Source of the DNA: Thermocladium sp. | GTDB lineage: Archaea; Thermoproteota; Thermoprotei; Thermoproteales; Thermocladiaceae | Direction: 5' to 3' | Length of the DNA stretch: 64,000 nt | NCBI GenBank assembly: GCA_023269935.1 | Contig: JAGDXC010000014.1 | Span: forward strand, 1-64,000 | Shown: one piece after another, positions 1-7,751 of the stretch | Position numbering within the stretch: position 1 is the first letter of the stretch | Layout of the letters: each line of letters begins with the position of its first letter | Translations under genes and position numbers: made by a program | The notes under the pieces: model-generated | What the model saw: the letters and a program-made list of their open reading frames with translations, nothing else | What the model was told of the DNA's origin: nothing | Databases searched by the model: none

Positions 1-1
1 C

Positions 2-967
2 GCATCAAGCGTAACGTATTTCGGTTACAATAATCCATCACTGGCCGCAATGTACACTAAAGGAACCGTTGGAATTGCAGAGTTCCAGCTCTGGTGCAGT
101 GATGGCCATGCCTCGTTTCCCACAGGCGAATACGCCAATGAGAGTTACGTGCAGTCCTCCGATTTCGATATTTATCCATCCTCTGCCGTTGGTACATCGT
201 ACCTGAGCCAAGCATTAAGCGAGCTCAGCAAGTACTATTCGCTAAGCCCGGTTCCATTTGATGAGGTATACCTGAGCCAGAGTGGGCAGGGCTATGAGTA
301 TACATTCTATAACCTACAGCGGCGCTCTCCATTCGGCTTCTCCATCTCCATTCCGGTGGGGGCCATTGCCTTAGCTCTCGCGAGCGCGGCTGGAGTTGAT
401 ATCCCCATAACTGCATTGACGGCTGCCGGCCTCGTGGCTACGGCTAGGGAAACAACCACCACTGTGGCCATAAACGTGGTGAGTCTAGGGACCGTTAATT
501 ACCCAGCCTCAGGCGATGTTTTGATCTCTCAACTGCCTATTTCTTACACGTATAATGGCCACTCCTTCTATCCTCCGGTGACCGGGATATATGTGAATCC
601 CCTCGGATACTACTCCTCAGTCACCACGGCATCCGTGGGGCCGGGGGGCACCATAGATGACCCCATATGCATGCCGCCACATAACTGGGTTGGCTCAATC
701 TCAGTCTTCATAGGTTCCTCTCCACTAATGGTGCCCGGCGGATCCATTGACGTAAGCGTCACGGGTCCAAATGGTTACTCGGCTTTCTACTCATACGCGA
801 TGCCACCTCACGAATCTCTCTCCATATCTCTCCCTTTGCCTGCGATAACTGGAAAATATACGATAATGGTTGATTATGGGCCATACTCCACTCGTTGGGG
901 CTCCATATACTATGATCAATCCTCCGCATCTACGACGGTTAATGTGGATGTGACTCCATGTAATTAA
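2..967 (+). CDS. Secreted or surface protein of unknown function, 5' end outside window
   Basis: The reading frame is open from base 2 with no stop, so the gene begins upstream and only the C-terminal ~320 residues are present. The first in-window Met (base 50) is unlikely to be the start. The protein is rich in Ser, Thr, Tyr, Pro and Gly, as in archaeal extracellular beta-rich proteins. It has one hydrophobic Ala/Leu-rich stretch near residues 120-135 of the visible part, and its C-terminal third reads like an Ig-like or CARDB-type beta-sandwich. It ends with a Cys two residues before the stop and lacks a C-terminal anchor. No catalytic motif is recognisable. Its base composition is somewhat richer in GC than the following genes. 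Function unknown. Confidence 0.6.
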   Translation, partial: ASSVTYFGYNNPSLAAMYTKGTVGIAEFQLWCSDGHASFPTGEYANESYVQSSDFDIYPSSAVGTSYLSQALSELSKYYSLSPVPFDEVYLSQSGQGYEYTFYNLQRRSPFGFSISIPVGAIALALASAAGVDIPITALTAAGLVATARETTTTVAINVVSLGTVNYPASGDVLISQLPISYTYNGHSFYPPVTGIYVNPLGYYSSVTTASVGPGGTIDDPICMPPHNWVGSISVFIGSSPLMVPGGSIDVSVTGPNGYSAFYSYAMPPHESLSISLPLPAITGKYTIMVDYGPYSTRWGSIYYDQSSASTTVNVDVTPCN

Positions 968-1046
968 GTATTATTGCGCCGTGAATCAGTCTCCTCTAAG
1001 GGCTGAAACTTGTTTTAACGGTGTTTAGCTCTTCCTAATCATGTGG

Positions 1047-1787
1047 TTATTGCAGTAATTTATTGAGATACTCTATGCTGTTTCGGGCTATGTCATTTGG
1101 GCTTTGGCCCGATAATGCCTCTACCTCTATCATTAGGTCGCCTCCGTATTTCACGTTCTTTAATGCATTAATTATTGGCTTGAAGTCTATTATGCCGTTA
1201 CCCATATTCACGAAGTCCCTTGTGAACCTTATTTTGCTCTTAGGAGCCTTTACTCTAAGATCCTTTAAATGAACTAAACCTATCTTGTTTGTATGCTCAT
1301 TGATGAACTTTATGGAATCTATGCCGGCCGCCTCGGCATGTGCGGTGTCGAGACATATCTTTAATTTCGGTATTGATTCCAATGCATTAAGCACTTGATT
1401 CTCGTTCTCGAAGCATGTGCGTAGGTGATTATGTAAGGCCACAGTTATTCCCTCACTGCTTGCCTTATCCGTGAACTCGGCCAGAATTCTCAGGGCATCA
1501 TTGCAATTCTTCTCCCTAACAACAACCCAGAGAAGCCTTGATCCAGCTGCCTTGGCCCACTCTATATCTTGTTCCTTCATGACGGAATAGGAGCCCCCAT
1601 TCTCTAGTCCCACCTCCTCTAATGCATCCTTAACCTTCCTGGGCTCCCTTAGCAACTGTGAGGGCAGCATCCTCACCTCTAGTCCCACGCTATCGTAACC
1701 CAATTGCTTTATGTATTTAAGAGTGGTTAGAAACTCTTTCTCGTTCTTGAATTTGCCCCATAAAATGGTAGTTATAGATTTCCTCAT
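1047..1787 (-). CDS. Xylose-isomerase-like TIM barrel protein (IolE/IolI-like sugar isomerase/dehydratase)
   Basis: The 246-residue protein has the AP-endonuclease-2/xylose-isomerase TIM-barrel pattern: a conserved Asp-Thr-Ala-His (LDTAHA) around residue 147, the segment GLVHLKDL, a later GNGIIDF loop, and a C-terminal Glu strand (IEVEA). These supply the metal-binding Glu/Asp/His of the family. Family members include inosose dehydratase (IolE), inosose isomerase (IolI) and hydroxypyruvate isomerase. The neighbours (IolG-, IolC- and IolB-like) make an inositol-pathway role the best guess, which is inference from context. It is shorter than typical IolE (~300 aa). A TATA-like run lies about 30 bases upstream of the ATG at 1787, and the gene diverges from the oxidoreductase at 2153. 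Confidence 0.7.
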   Translation of the reverse strand: MRKSITTILWGKFKNEKEFLTTLKYIKQLGYDSVGLEVRMLPSQLLREPRKVKDALEEVGLENGGSYSVMKEQDIEWAKAAGSRLLWVVVREKNCNDALRILAEFTDKASSEGITVALHNHLRTCFENENQVLNALESIPKLKICLDTAHAEAAGIDSIKFINEHTNKIGLVHLKDLRVKAPKSKIRFTRDFVNMGNGIIDFKPIINALKNVKYGGDLMIEVEALSGQSPNDIARNSIEYLNKLLQ

Positions 1788-2152
1788 GATTTAATATGAT
1801 AGTTGGGGATTATTAACCTTATTTCTAATGACTCCTCAACATTATTTTCATATTATTAGGATTCAAAGGAAAACCTTCACTCACCATCCTTAAGGAATCC
1901 CGTCTCTTCTTAGGGGGTTATTTTTCTGGTTTTTGTGGGTAGGCGTTGGTGCGCGTCGGGTCTAGCGACTAGGGGCCGTGCATTGCCATGAGTTGAGGGG
2001 CGGTTCTGAACCGTGGCGTCGATCCAAGGGGCTCCAGAATAATATGGCAAGCCCTAGGAAAAGAACCTCCGCCCTTTAGAGCGAGGAGCCGTTAGCAGGG
2101 CCAAAGTCCATATAGATAGAAAACGTTAATAATTATTATCAATAATGACATT
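1788..2152. other. Intergenic region, 365 bp, promoters plus a GC-rich insertion scar
   Basis: The two ends are AT-rich and hold the divergent promoters of the flanking genes. The middle (about 1905-2110) is distinctly GC-rich and has no credible coding frame. It ends in a hairpin of the kind found at the right end of IS200/IS605 elements, annotated separately. Confidence 0.6.
1905..2095 (+). mobile_element. Probable IS200/IS605-type right end / omega-RNA-like remnant (plus orientation)
   Basis: This GC-rich block sits between AT-rich promoters. Its 3' part (2062-2090) reads GAACCTCCGCCC-TTTAGA-GCGAGGAG, an imperfect hairpin matching the typical archaeal tnpB/omega-RNA end (GAACC, GC-rich stem, TTTAG-type loop, GGGGAGGA). 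No transposase frame remains. The family assignment is by recognition of the end motif and is an inference. It could instead be a small structured RNA gene. Confidence 0.45.
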
Positions 2153-3157
2153 ATGGTAGGCATCTTAGTGATTGGTGGGGGACGAATGGGTCGAATACAT
2201 GCAATTAGCGTCAAGTCACTTAGCGGCGAATTATTAGGCATAGTCGATATTAATGAAGCTGCAAAGGCATTGGCCCAAGAATTGCACGTTCCCTATTTTA
2301 GCAATATTGATGCAGCATTTTCACTGCTTAAAGATAAGATAGATGCGGCAATAATAGCAACTGCCACCACGACGCATTTCGAGATGATAAGGCGATCCAT
2401 AGAACATGGCCTTGACATCTTCGTGGAGAAGCCAATAGGCATTAATAGGACCGAGGCAGAGGAGGTTGTTAAATTAGTTCACAATAATGGAGTAAAGCTG
2501 CAAGTCGGGTTCCATAAGAGGTTTGACGCTGACTTTGTTAAGTTCAAGAAAATAATGGAGCAAGGAGACTTGGGGCAACCCCTTATGGTTAGATTCGTGG
2601 CTCGCGATCCCATAACTCCACAGCCCCCTGCGGGAATATTCACCGGAGAGGCTGGCGCTATTTTCTATGATTTTGTGATACATGATTTAGACATGTCGAA
2701 CTGGTTATTTGGTCTGCCTGATACTGTTTACTCTGATGGAGGCGTCTTCATATGCAGGCAATATGGTGAGGTCAATGATTTAGACACCGTGATCGTTGAG
2801 TTAAAGTATAAAGGTGGCCCGCTCGTAATTATGGAGACCAGCAGGTGCTCCAGCTATGGTTACGATGTGAGGGCCGAGGCATTGATGAGTGGAGGCATGA
2901 TTGGAATGAGAGATTACTTAAGCGATAATGTCTTTACGATAAGCAATAGCGTAATTAGGACGGCGGCCAGGCCTTGGTTTGCAGAGAGGTTTGGCCAAGC
3001 TTATCGAAACGAGATAGAGGCTTTCATGCACAGCCTATCCACAGGGGAAAAACCGACTCCAAATGAGCTGGATGGATTTAAGGCCAATATATTGGCAGAG
3101 GCCGCCGCCAAGTCACTCATAAATAGGGAACCGATCACGGTCAGCGAGGCATTATAG
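2153..3157 (+). CDS. Gfo/Idh/MocA-family oxidoreductase, inositol 2-dehydrogenase-like
   Basis: NAD(P)-dependent dehydrogenase of 334 aa. The Rossmann glycine motif GGGRMG is at residues 8-13, an acidic residue ends beta-2 (VDIN), and the family Glu-Lys-Pro motif is at residues 92-94 (VEKPIG). The catalytic His region is FVIHDLDM near residue 175, followed by the C-terminal alpha/beta substrate domain. The family oxidises sugars or cyclitols, and IolG (myo-inositol to scyllo-inosose) is a close type. The chromosomal company of IolE-, IolC- and IolB-like genes favours inositol as substrate. This is an inference, because many members act on other sugars. A TATA-like sequence at about 2125-2134 precedes the ATG by about 25 bases. 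The gene converges on the kinase at 3182. Confidence 0.75.
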   Translation: MVGILVIGGGRMGRIHAISVKSLSGELLGIVDINEAAKALAQELHVPYFSNIDAAFSLLKDKIDAAIIATATTTHFEMIRRSIEHGLDIFVEKPIGINRTEAEEVVKLVHNNGVKLQVGFHKRFDADFVKFKKIMEQGDLGQPLMVRFVARDPITPQPPAGIFTGEAGAIFYDFVIHDLDMSNWLFGLPDTVYSDGGVFICRQYGEVNDLDTVIVELKYKGGPLVIMETSRCSSYGYDVRAEALMSGGMIGMRDYLSDNVFTISNSVIRTAARPWFAERFGQAYRNEIEAFMHSLSTGEKPTPNELDGFKANILAEAAAKSLINREPITVSEAL

Positions 3158-3181
3158 GGCAAAAAATTGGGTCCAGGCTCT

Positions 3182-4195
3182 CTATGGTAGGGGAGAAACT
3201 GAGTTATGCTTAGTTATCCCTCGTTCCCTTAGGAATTGCATTACCTCGTCGTATGTTGGCATGGCTTCGGAACAAGAATGCCGGGTCACAACTATTGCTG
3301 CAGCAGCGCTGGCGAACCTCAGTACATCCTTTATTTCCCACCCGCTCTTCAACAAGTAAAGATACCCATATAAGAATGCCGCTAGGAAGGCATCACCGGC
3401 GCCCAGGGTCTTTAATACATTGACTTTAAATGCATCAACATTTATTGCCTCGCCGTAATAAAAGACGGTGGTTCCCTCTCCACCCCTCGTAATTATGAGT
3501 ATCTTATCTTCCTTATTCTTAATGGAGTCTATTGCTGAATCTATATCGGGTTCCTTGGTTGCGGCCAACCATTCCGGTACGCCGCCTATTATTATGCTGG
3601 ATTTATCGAGTACTGTCTTATACCTGGAAATCCTTTCCTCTTCCGGTACGCCGCTCCAAGTGGATGGTCTCCAATCAAGGTTAAATAATATTGTTTTTCC
3701 AGCCTTGGCGCCCAGCTCCACAGCATAGAGGTTTGCGCTGAGGGAGGGCTCTGCGGATAATCCCGTACCGGTAACTACCAATACCTTTGCTCCATTTATT
3801 GCATTAATGGGTATATCGTCCCTGGTTATCCTGAGGTCGGCTACTTCGCCTTTAGGTCTATAGAATATGAAGTCTGGATCTTTGCCTGGAAATATGGCGG
3901 CGAATACGAGCCCCATCAATGCATCCGGGTCTTCCTTTATGTAACTCACATCAACTCCATTATCTCTTAGGTAATCCTTGGCAAACTTACCCAGTGGATC
4001 GGCGCTAACCTTAGTTATGAGAGCGGCCTTCATGCCGTACCTGGCGCATCCAATGGCTGTATTGGTTACCGTGCCTCCTACGTACTTCACGAAGTGAGAT
4101 GCCTTATCCAGCGGCTTTCCGAGATCGTCGGAATATAGATCTATTCCCAATCTACCGATTAGAACCACATCATAATAGTTCTCTCCTTGACTCAT
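3182..4195 (-). CDS. iolC-like: PfkB-family kinase, 5-dehydro-2-deoxygluconokinase (IolC)-like
   Basis: The 337-aa ribokinase-fold protein has an N-terminal GRLGIDLY strand, VGGTVTNTAIG (substrate-side glycine motif) and the C-terminal PfkB signature GAGDAF with the catalytic Asp. Features typical of IolC rather than generic ribokinases are the FYRPKGE segment and the LDWRPSTW loop (compare LDIDYRP in IolC). IolC phosphorylates 5-dehydro-2-deoxy-D-gluconate in inositol breakdown. The gene starts at ATG 4195 and shares a symmetric TATA box (4217-4225) with the divergent IolB-like gene, consistent with co-expression. Confidence in the family is high and in the exact substrate moderate. Confidence 0.75.
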   Translation of the reverse strand: MSQGENYYDVVLIGRLGIDLYSDDLGKPLDKASHFVKYVGGTVTNTAIGCARYGMKAALITKVSADPLGKFAKDYLRDNGVDVSYIKEDPDALMGLVFAAIFPGKDPDFIFYRPKGEVADLRITRDDIPINAINGAKVLVVTGTGLSAEPSLSANLYAVELGAKAGKTILFNLDWRPSTWSGVPEEERISRYKTVLDKSSIIIGGVPEWLAATKEPDIDSAIDSIKNKEDKILIITRGGEGTTVFYYGEAINVDAFKVNVLKTLGAGDAFLAAFLYGYLYLLKSGWEIKDVLRFASAAAAIVVTRHSCSEAMPTYDEVMQFLRERGITKHNSVSPLP

Positions 4196-4216
4196 ATTAA
4201 AGCAAGTTTAGGCGAA

Positions 4217-4225
4217 AAATTTAAA
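4217..4225. promoter_or_regulatory. Symmetric TATA box shared by divergent iolC-like and iolB-like genes
   Basis: The sequence AAATTTAAA is nearly self-complementary. Its centre (about 4222) lies 27 bases from the minus-strand start codon (ATG at 4195) and 28 bases from the plus-strand ATG at 4250, the spacing expected for archaeal leaderless transcripts. No second TATA candidate is visible for either gene. Confidence 0.6.
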
Positions 4226-4249
4226 CATTATTTTAATTATTGGGTGAGC

Positions 4250-4984
4250 ATGCTATTCAAGTATGCAGCATATAATAGAATCAATGAATTATCCACGGTC
4301 TTCGACCACAATGGTTACCGCATGCAAAGCATAAGCACCAATAGAGAGGTTACTATTGATATAGAAATGGATAATTATGAAAAACTCATCTTCGCGCTTA
4401 AGGGTTCCTTCAAGGCAAATGGCATTGCAGTAAATGAGATGGATATGCTGTATGTCCCTAGAAATCGTAGACTCAGCATTAATGTGTCCGCGAATTCCGT
4501 GGTTTACATAGCGAATGCAGCGGCATCAGAGGATAAGGAAATGTTTGTTAGGCGATTTAGTGAGGGCAAGAGATTAACGGTTGGGTTCCCACCATATAAG
4601 CGGGACGTAATTACCATGATAGGCGAGGAGGACCCCGTATGCAGCTTCTTAGCTGGATACGATGAGGGGGAACCCGGTAATTGGACTAGTTATCCTCCGC
4701 ATCGCCATGATGGGAAGCCAGAAGCCTATATATTCTATGGCATGGGGAATGGATTTGGGGTCCAATTGATACTAACCGAAGATGAGGAGCAAGCCTATGT
4801 TGTTCATGATTATGATGTAGTGCTAATTCCAAAAGGTTATCACCCCAATGTTGGAACCACATTAAATGGAATTAGATATGCATGGGTAATAGCTGTGCCT
4901 CAATCAATGAAGAGAGACCTATCAGTAATGATTCAACCTGAATTCAAAAATGTTCCAATGGGTCAATCGCATTTGAAGACCTAG
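4250..4984 (+). CDS. iolB-like: 5-deoxy-glucuronate isomerase-like protein (IolB family)
   Basis: This is a bicupin of the KduI/IolB family. The hallmark segment GNWTSYPPHRHD near the middle and the later IPKGYHPNVG strand carry the cupin metal ligands (two His, then a Glu in PEAYIFYG, then a His), matching IolB (GNWSSYPPHKHD / PxGYHP). IolB converts 5-deoxy-glucuronate to 5-dehydro-2-deoxygluconate, the substrate of IolC encoded divergently next door. A longer frame opens at a TTG (4187), but the shared TATA box lies inside that extension, so ATG 4250 (or GTG 4244) is preferred. This gives 244 aa, slightly shorter than bacterial IolB (~270). Confidence 0.8.
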   Translation: MLFKYAAYNRINELSTVFDHNGYRMQSISTNREVTIDIEMDNYEKLIFALKGSFKANGIAVNEMDMLYVPRNRRLSINVSANSVVYIANAAASEDKEMFVRRFSEGKRLTVGFPPYKRDVITMIGEEDPVCSFLAGYDEGEPGNWTSYPPHRHDGKPEAYIFYGMGNGFGVQLILTEDEEQAYVVHDYDVVLIPKGYHPNVGTTLNGIRYAWVIAVPQSMKRDLSVMIQPEFKNVPMGQSHLKT

Positions 4985-5068
4985 AAAACAATAATTGATG
5001 TCAAGCTCCAATTGCCCTTCCCTCATTACATAAGATGCATAACACGTTCAAGAATTTTAAGATCATAT

Positions 5069-5225
5069 GTCTGACCTCCTCCCCGCCTTGAGGGGCGGGG
5101 GTTCCCCGAGGTCTAGGGGGTTACACCCCTTTATGGGTGCTACTCCGTCAGCTTCGTGGACTCCCTCCCCGGCATTGCGGGGGTAATCGGCCCCCACTCC
5201 TCATCCTCAAGAGATTGACCAGGGG
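5069..5225 (-). mobile_element. IS200/IS605-family remnant: 3' end of tnpB with omega-RNA/right-end hairpin
   Basis: Read on the minus strand, the frame translates to a tail containing KGCNPLDLGEPPPLK, then AGRRS, the characteristic C-terminus of archaeal TnpB. The overlapping right-end hairpin (CCCCGCC-TTGA-GGGGCGGGG, 5081-5100) is followed by GGAGGTCAGAC. The rest of tnpB and any tnpA are absent. A homologous, more decayed copy lies at 32203-32365. Only the last ~50 codons and the end survive, so the element is dead, although an RNA could still be made from it. Confidence 0.7.
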
Positions 5226-5274
5226 AGAGTGTCATAGAAGATCTTCTGTAGGTGAAAGTTAAAAACTTTTTTTA

Positions 5275-5301
5275 CCCCGCCTTAAAAGGCGAGGTTTGTC
5301 G
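5275..5301 (-). mobile_element. Short IS605-type end hairpin
   Basis: CGCCTTAAAAGGCG is followed by AGGTTTGTC. The same hairpin and flank recur at 31076-31101 and 58242-58260, and in part at 43251-43262. In minus orientation it reads ACAAACCTCGCC, then TTTTAAGGCGGGG, as at the right end of IS605-type elements. It may alternatively act as a terminator. Confidence 0.45.
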
Positions 5302-5380
5302 TTCCTTTTTATCAAGATAATCATAGCTTCAATACACTAAATATTAGTATTTATTATTCAATTGCCTAGATGCTAGTATT

Positions 5381-5390
5381 GTTTATAAAT
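5381..5390 (+). promoter_or_regulatory. TATA box of the class III aminotransferase gene
   Basis: GTTTATAAAT is centred about 26 bases before ATG 5411, consistent with a leaderless transcript. Confidence 0.6.
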
Positions 5391-5410
5391 CGCCCAGGGA
5401 CTCGTTAGTT

Positions 5411-6790
5411 ATGTCAATATGGCATTGGCCCATAAAACCGGAGGATGTTCCTAAAATAAAGGTGGATCCCCCAGGTCCACGCGCGTCCGAAATAGTTAAA
5501 CGAGATGAGAAACTCATAATGCAATCATTCGGCCGCTGGTATCCATTGGTAATAAAGGCAGGTTATGGACCCATCGTGGAGGATGTAGATGGAAATTTGT
5601 ACATAGATATGAATGCTGGAATCGCTGTAATGGGAGTTGGCCATAGCCATCCACGGATAGTTAAAGCGATACGAGAACAAAGCGAGTTATTCACCCATTA
5701 TAGCTTGACGGATTTCTATTACGAGGTGGCAGTTCGGCATGCGGAGGAATTAATTGGGATAACTCCAATTAGCGGCGAGAAAAAGGTTTTCTATACTAAT
5801 TCAGGCACCGAGTCAATAGAGGGCGCATTGAAGATAAGCAGGGGGCATTTCCAGAACCAAAGGCCATACGTGATTGCATTCCTTGGCGCATTTCATGGCA
5901 GAACCTATGGCTCCATGTCGTTGACCGCCAGCAAACCAGTGCAGCGTCGAGGCTTTAATCCAATGACGCCAAATGTGATTCACATACCATATCCATATCC
6001 ATATCGCTGCCCATTTGGTAATCTAAGTGAGGAGGCATGTGGTGAGGCAGTAATAGGGTATCTAGAGGACTGGATATTCACTAAATTGGTGGATCCAAGC
6101 GAGGTCGCCGCGATATTCTTTGAACCAATTCAGGGGGAGGGCGGTTACGTGGTTCCACCAAAGAATTTCTTCCCCAAACTAAGAAGTTTAGCCGATAAGC
6201 ATGGAATATTGCTGGTCGATGATGAGGTTCAAGCCGGCTTTGGTAGAACCGGGAAATGGATGGCCATAGAACATTGGGGCACAGAACCAGATCTAATAGC
6301 AACCGCTAAAGCAATTGCTGCGGGTCTACCATTAGGCGCAATAATTGGGCGAAGCAAAGTAATGGATTTGCCGAAGGGGTCTCACGCCAATACATTTGGC
6401 GGCAATCCCGTGGCCTTAGCGGCTGGAGTAGAAGTGATTAATGTGATACGGGATGAGGGCCTCCTGGAAAATGCATCACGGGTAGGCGAGTACATCAAGA
6501 ATAGATTTAAGGAAGAAATGGATACCATTGATTTAATTGGAGACGTGAGAGGCCTTGGATTAATGATAGGAGTCGAATTAGTGCGTAACAGGAAGACCAA
6601 GGAATATGCAAAGAAAGAGATAGAGGAGGTCTTAATGAGTAGTTTCAAGAAGGGCGTTGCCGTGATATCATCTGGTTACTCGACTATAAGAATAGCTCCT
6701 CCACTTAATTTACCAATGGAATTAGCCTCTAAAGCAGTTGACATAATTATCGACTCATTAAAGAAAGTTAATAGGGAGAGGGTTAGGTAG
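5411..6790 (+). CDS. Class III PLP-dependent aminotransferase (4-aminobutyrate aminotransferase-like)
   Basis: The 459-residue fold-type I PLP enzyme contains YTNSGTESIEGALK (phosphate-binding turn), FLGAFHGRTYGS, EPIQGEGG, DDEVQAGFGRTGK (Asp binding the pyridine nitrogen) and ATAKAIAAGLPLGA with the Schiff-base Lys. The family includes GABA and ornithine aminotransferases and the broad-specificity amino-acid racemases of Thermococcales. The N-terminal ~40 residues (IKPEDVPKIKVDPPGP) are typical of archaeal GABA-transaminase-annotated proteins. The substrate cannot be decided from sequence. It stands alone with its own promoter and overlaps the convergent small gene at 6783 by 8 bases. Confidence 0.85.
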   Translation: MSIWHWPIKPEDVPKIKVDPPGPRASEIVKRDEKLIMQSFGRWYPLVIKAGYGPIVEDVDGNLYIDMNAGIAVMGVGHSHPRIVKAIREQSELFTHYSLTDFYYEVAVRHAEELIGITPISGEKKVFYTNSGTESIEGALKISRGHFQNQRPYVIAFLGAFHGRTYGSMSLTASKPVQRRGFNPMTPNVIHIPYPYPYRCPFGNLSEEACGEAVIGYLEDWIFTKLVDPSEVAAIFFEPIQGEGGYVVPPKNFFPKLRSLADKHGILLVDDEVQAGFGRTGKWMAIEHWGTEPDLIATAKAIAAGLPLGAIIGRSKVMDLPKGSHANTFGGNPVALAAGVEVINVIRDEGLLENASRVGEYIKNRFKEEMDTIDLIGDVRGLGLMIGVELVRNRKTKEYAKKEIEEVLMSSFKKGVAVISSGYSTIRIAPPLNLPMELASKAVDIIIDSLKKVNRERVR

Positions 6791-7076
6791 TTGTTTCTTC
6801 TTCTAGGTACCATTCTAGTATGTATTCTTTTTGGTCTGCTATTGTTCTTGCTTCTTCGTATGCTTCTCTCCATGTCTTGAATCTCCCCATTATTCTCCAC
6901 CCTAATCCGGTTAACTCCTCATCCCCACTCCTCCCAGTCACCAACACGCGCGCCCTCCCCTCATTAATCAACACCATATATACACTAGCCATACAAACTA
7001 ACCCAAACAACTCCCTTATAAACCCAAACCATAACCACGCACCTGAGAACACCAAAACTTTCAAAAAACAATACAT
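6783..7076 (-). CDS. Small hypothetical protein
   Basis: The frame encodes up to 97 aa. The C-terminal ~55 residues have a protein-like composition: strand-rich RARVLVTGRSGDEE, then an amphipathic helix WREAYEEARTIADQ and an acidic tail. The N-terminal ~28 residues are hydrophobic and may be a membrane segment or untranslated. A TATA-like TTTAAA at 7091-7096 is only 17 bases from the ATG at 7076, so the real start may be the TTG at 7064 or the internal ATG at codon 29. The plus strand also has an open frame here, but it looks like a shadow. No family recognised. Confidence 0.5.
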   Translation of the reverse strand: MYCFLKVLVFSGAWLWFGFIRELFGLVCMASVYMVLINEGRARVLVTGRSGDEELTGLGWRIMGRFKTWREAYEEARTIADQKEYILEWYLEEETTT

Positions 7077-7128
7077 ACAAAATATCTCGCTTTAAATGGC
7101 TATGGATCATGCGCCATAAATGGTAACG

Positions 7129-7137
7129 CTTAAAAAC
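7129..7137 (+). promoter_or_regulatory. TATA box of the ECF transporter operon
   Basis: CTTAAAAAC lies about 28 bases before ATG 7161. It is the only promoter-like sequence before the four overlapping transporter genes. Confidence 0.55.
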
Positions 7138-7160
7138 CCGCATAAACAATAGTTTAGCAA

Positions 7161-7751
7161 ATGGCCATAAATATCAAAAAAAGTTTACGGCGGAGCCCCC
7201 TTAGGCTCTCTCTCCTGGCCGTTCTCAGCGCAGTTGCCATCTCCTTAGAACTACTTAGAATAGAGTTCCCATTCCCGCTAGCTCCCTTTTTAAAATATGA
7301 TTTAGTTGGTGTTCCTCTTTTATTGCTGGCCATGATTTCCGGTAATCGAGATGCATTGCTTGGCGCCACCGTAACCGCAGTGGCTATATTCCTAGCGACT
7401 GGCGATCCAATTGGTGCATCAATGAAGTGGCTGGCGGAAGTTGCGACGTTTGTTCCATTTACCATGATATACAACAAGAGTCGTGTGAGGGCAACGTTGG
7501 CCATAGTTATGGCAACTGCATCCAGGACGGCCGTCATGGATTTGGCAAATCTTCTCGTTACTCCTTATTGGCTAATGTTCTTTGCGCATGCTTGCTCAGC
7601 ATATGTGGAGTGCCTCAAGACTGTCGAGGTATTGATTCCCGTCATTTCCATATTCAATGCATCGCTTGCCTTGATATACATAGCGATAGCCGTGCCTCTT
7701 TATGAATACATGGCTAGGTACTTGGGGTCCCAGTTATGGGGGTTACGGTAA
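7161..7751 (+). CDS. ECF transporter S component, RibU-like
   Basis: This integral membrane protein of 196 aa has about five or six hydrophobic segments. Near residues 33-50 it has FPFPLAPFLKYDLVGVP, which corresponds to the RibU signature (FPxAPFLKYDFSDVP) of the substrate-binding subunit of riboflavin ECF transporters. Two ATPases and a T component follow in overlapping order, so this is a complete dedicated ECF importer. Riboflavin is the best substrate guess but rests on the motif alone. No FMN riboswitch is seen upstream. The start ATG follows a TATA box at the expected distance. Confidence 0.75.
   Translation: MAINIKKSLRRSPLRLSLLAVLSAVAISLELLRIEFPFPLAPFLKYDLVGVPLLLLAMISGNRDALLGATVTAVAIFLATGDPIGASMKWLAEVATFVPFTMIYNKSRVRATLAIVMATASRTAVMDLANLLVTPYWLMFFAHACSAYVECLKTVEVLIPVISIFNASLALIYIAIAVPLYEYMARYLGSQLWGLR

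Larger units (their letters stand above)
4985..5410. other. Intergenic region, 426 bp, carrying two insertion scars and a promoter
   Basis: The region has no complete gene. It contains the tnpB-tail remnant at 5069-5225, a second small hairpin at 5275-5301, and the TATA box of the aminotransferase at 5381-5390. Confidence 0.7.

Noticed and set aside
6820..7095. 91-codon plus-strand frame opposite the small gene
   Set aside because: Pro/Asn/Thr-rich shadow. The minus-strand frame has better amino acid composition, although neither is certain.
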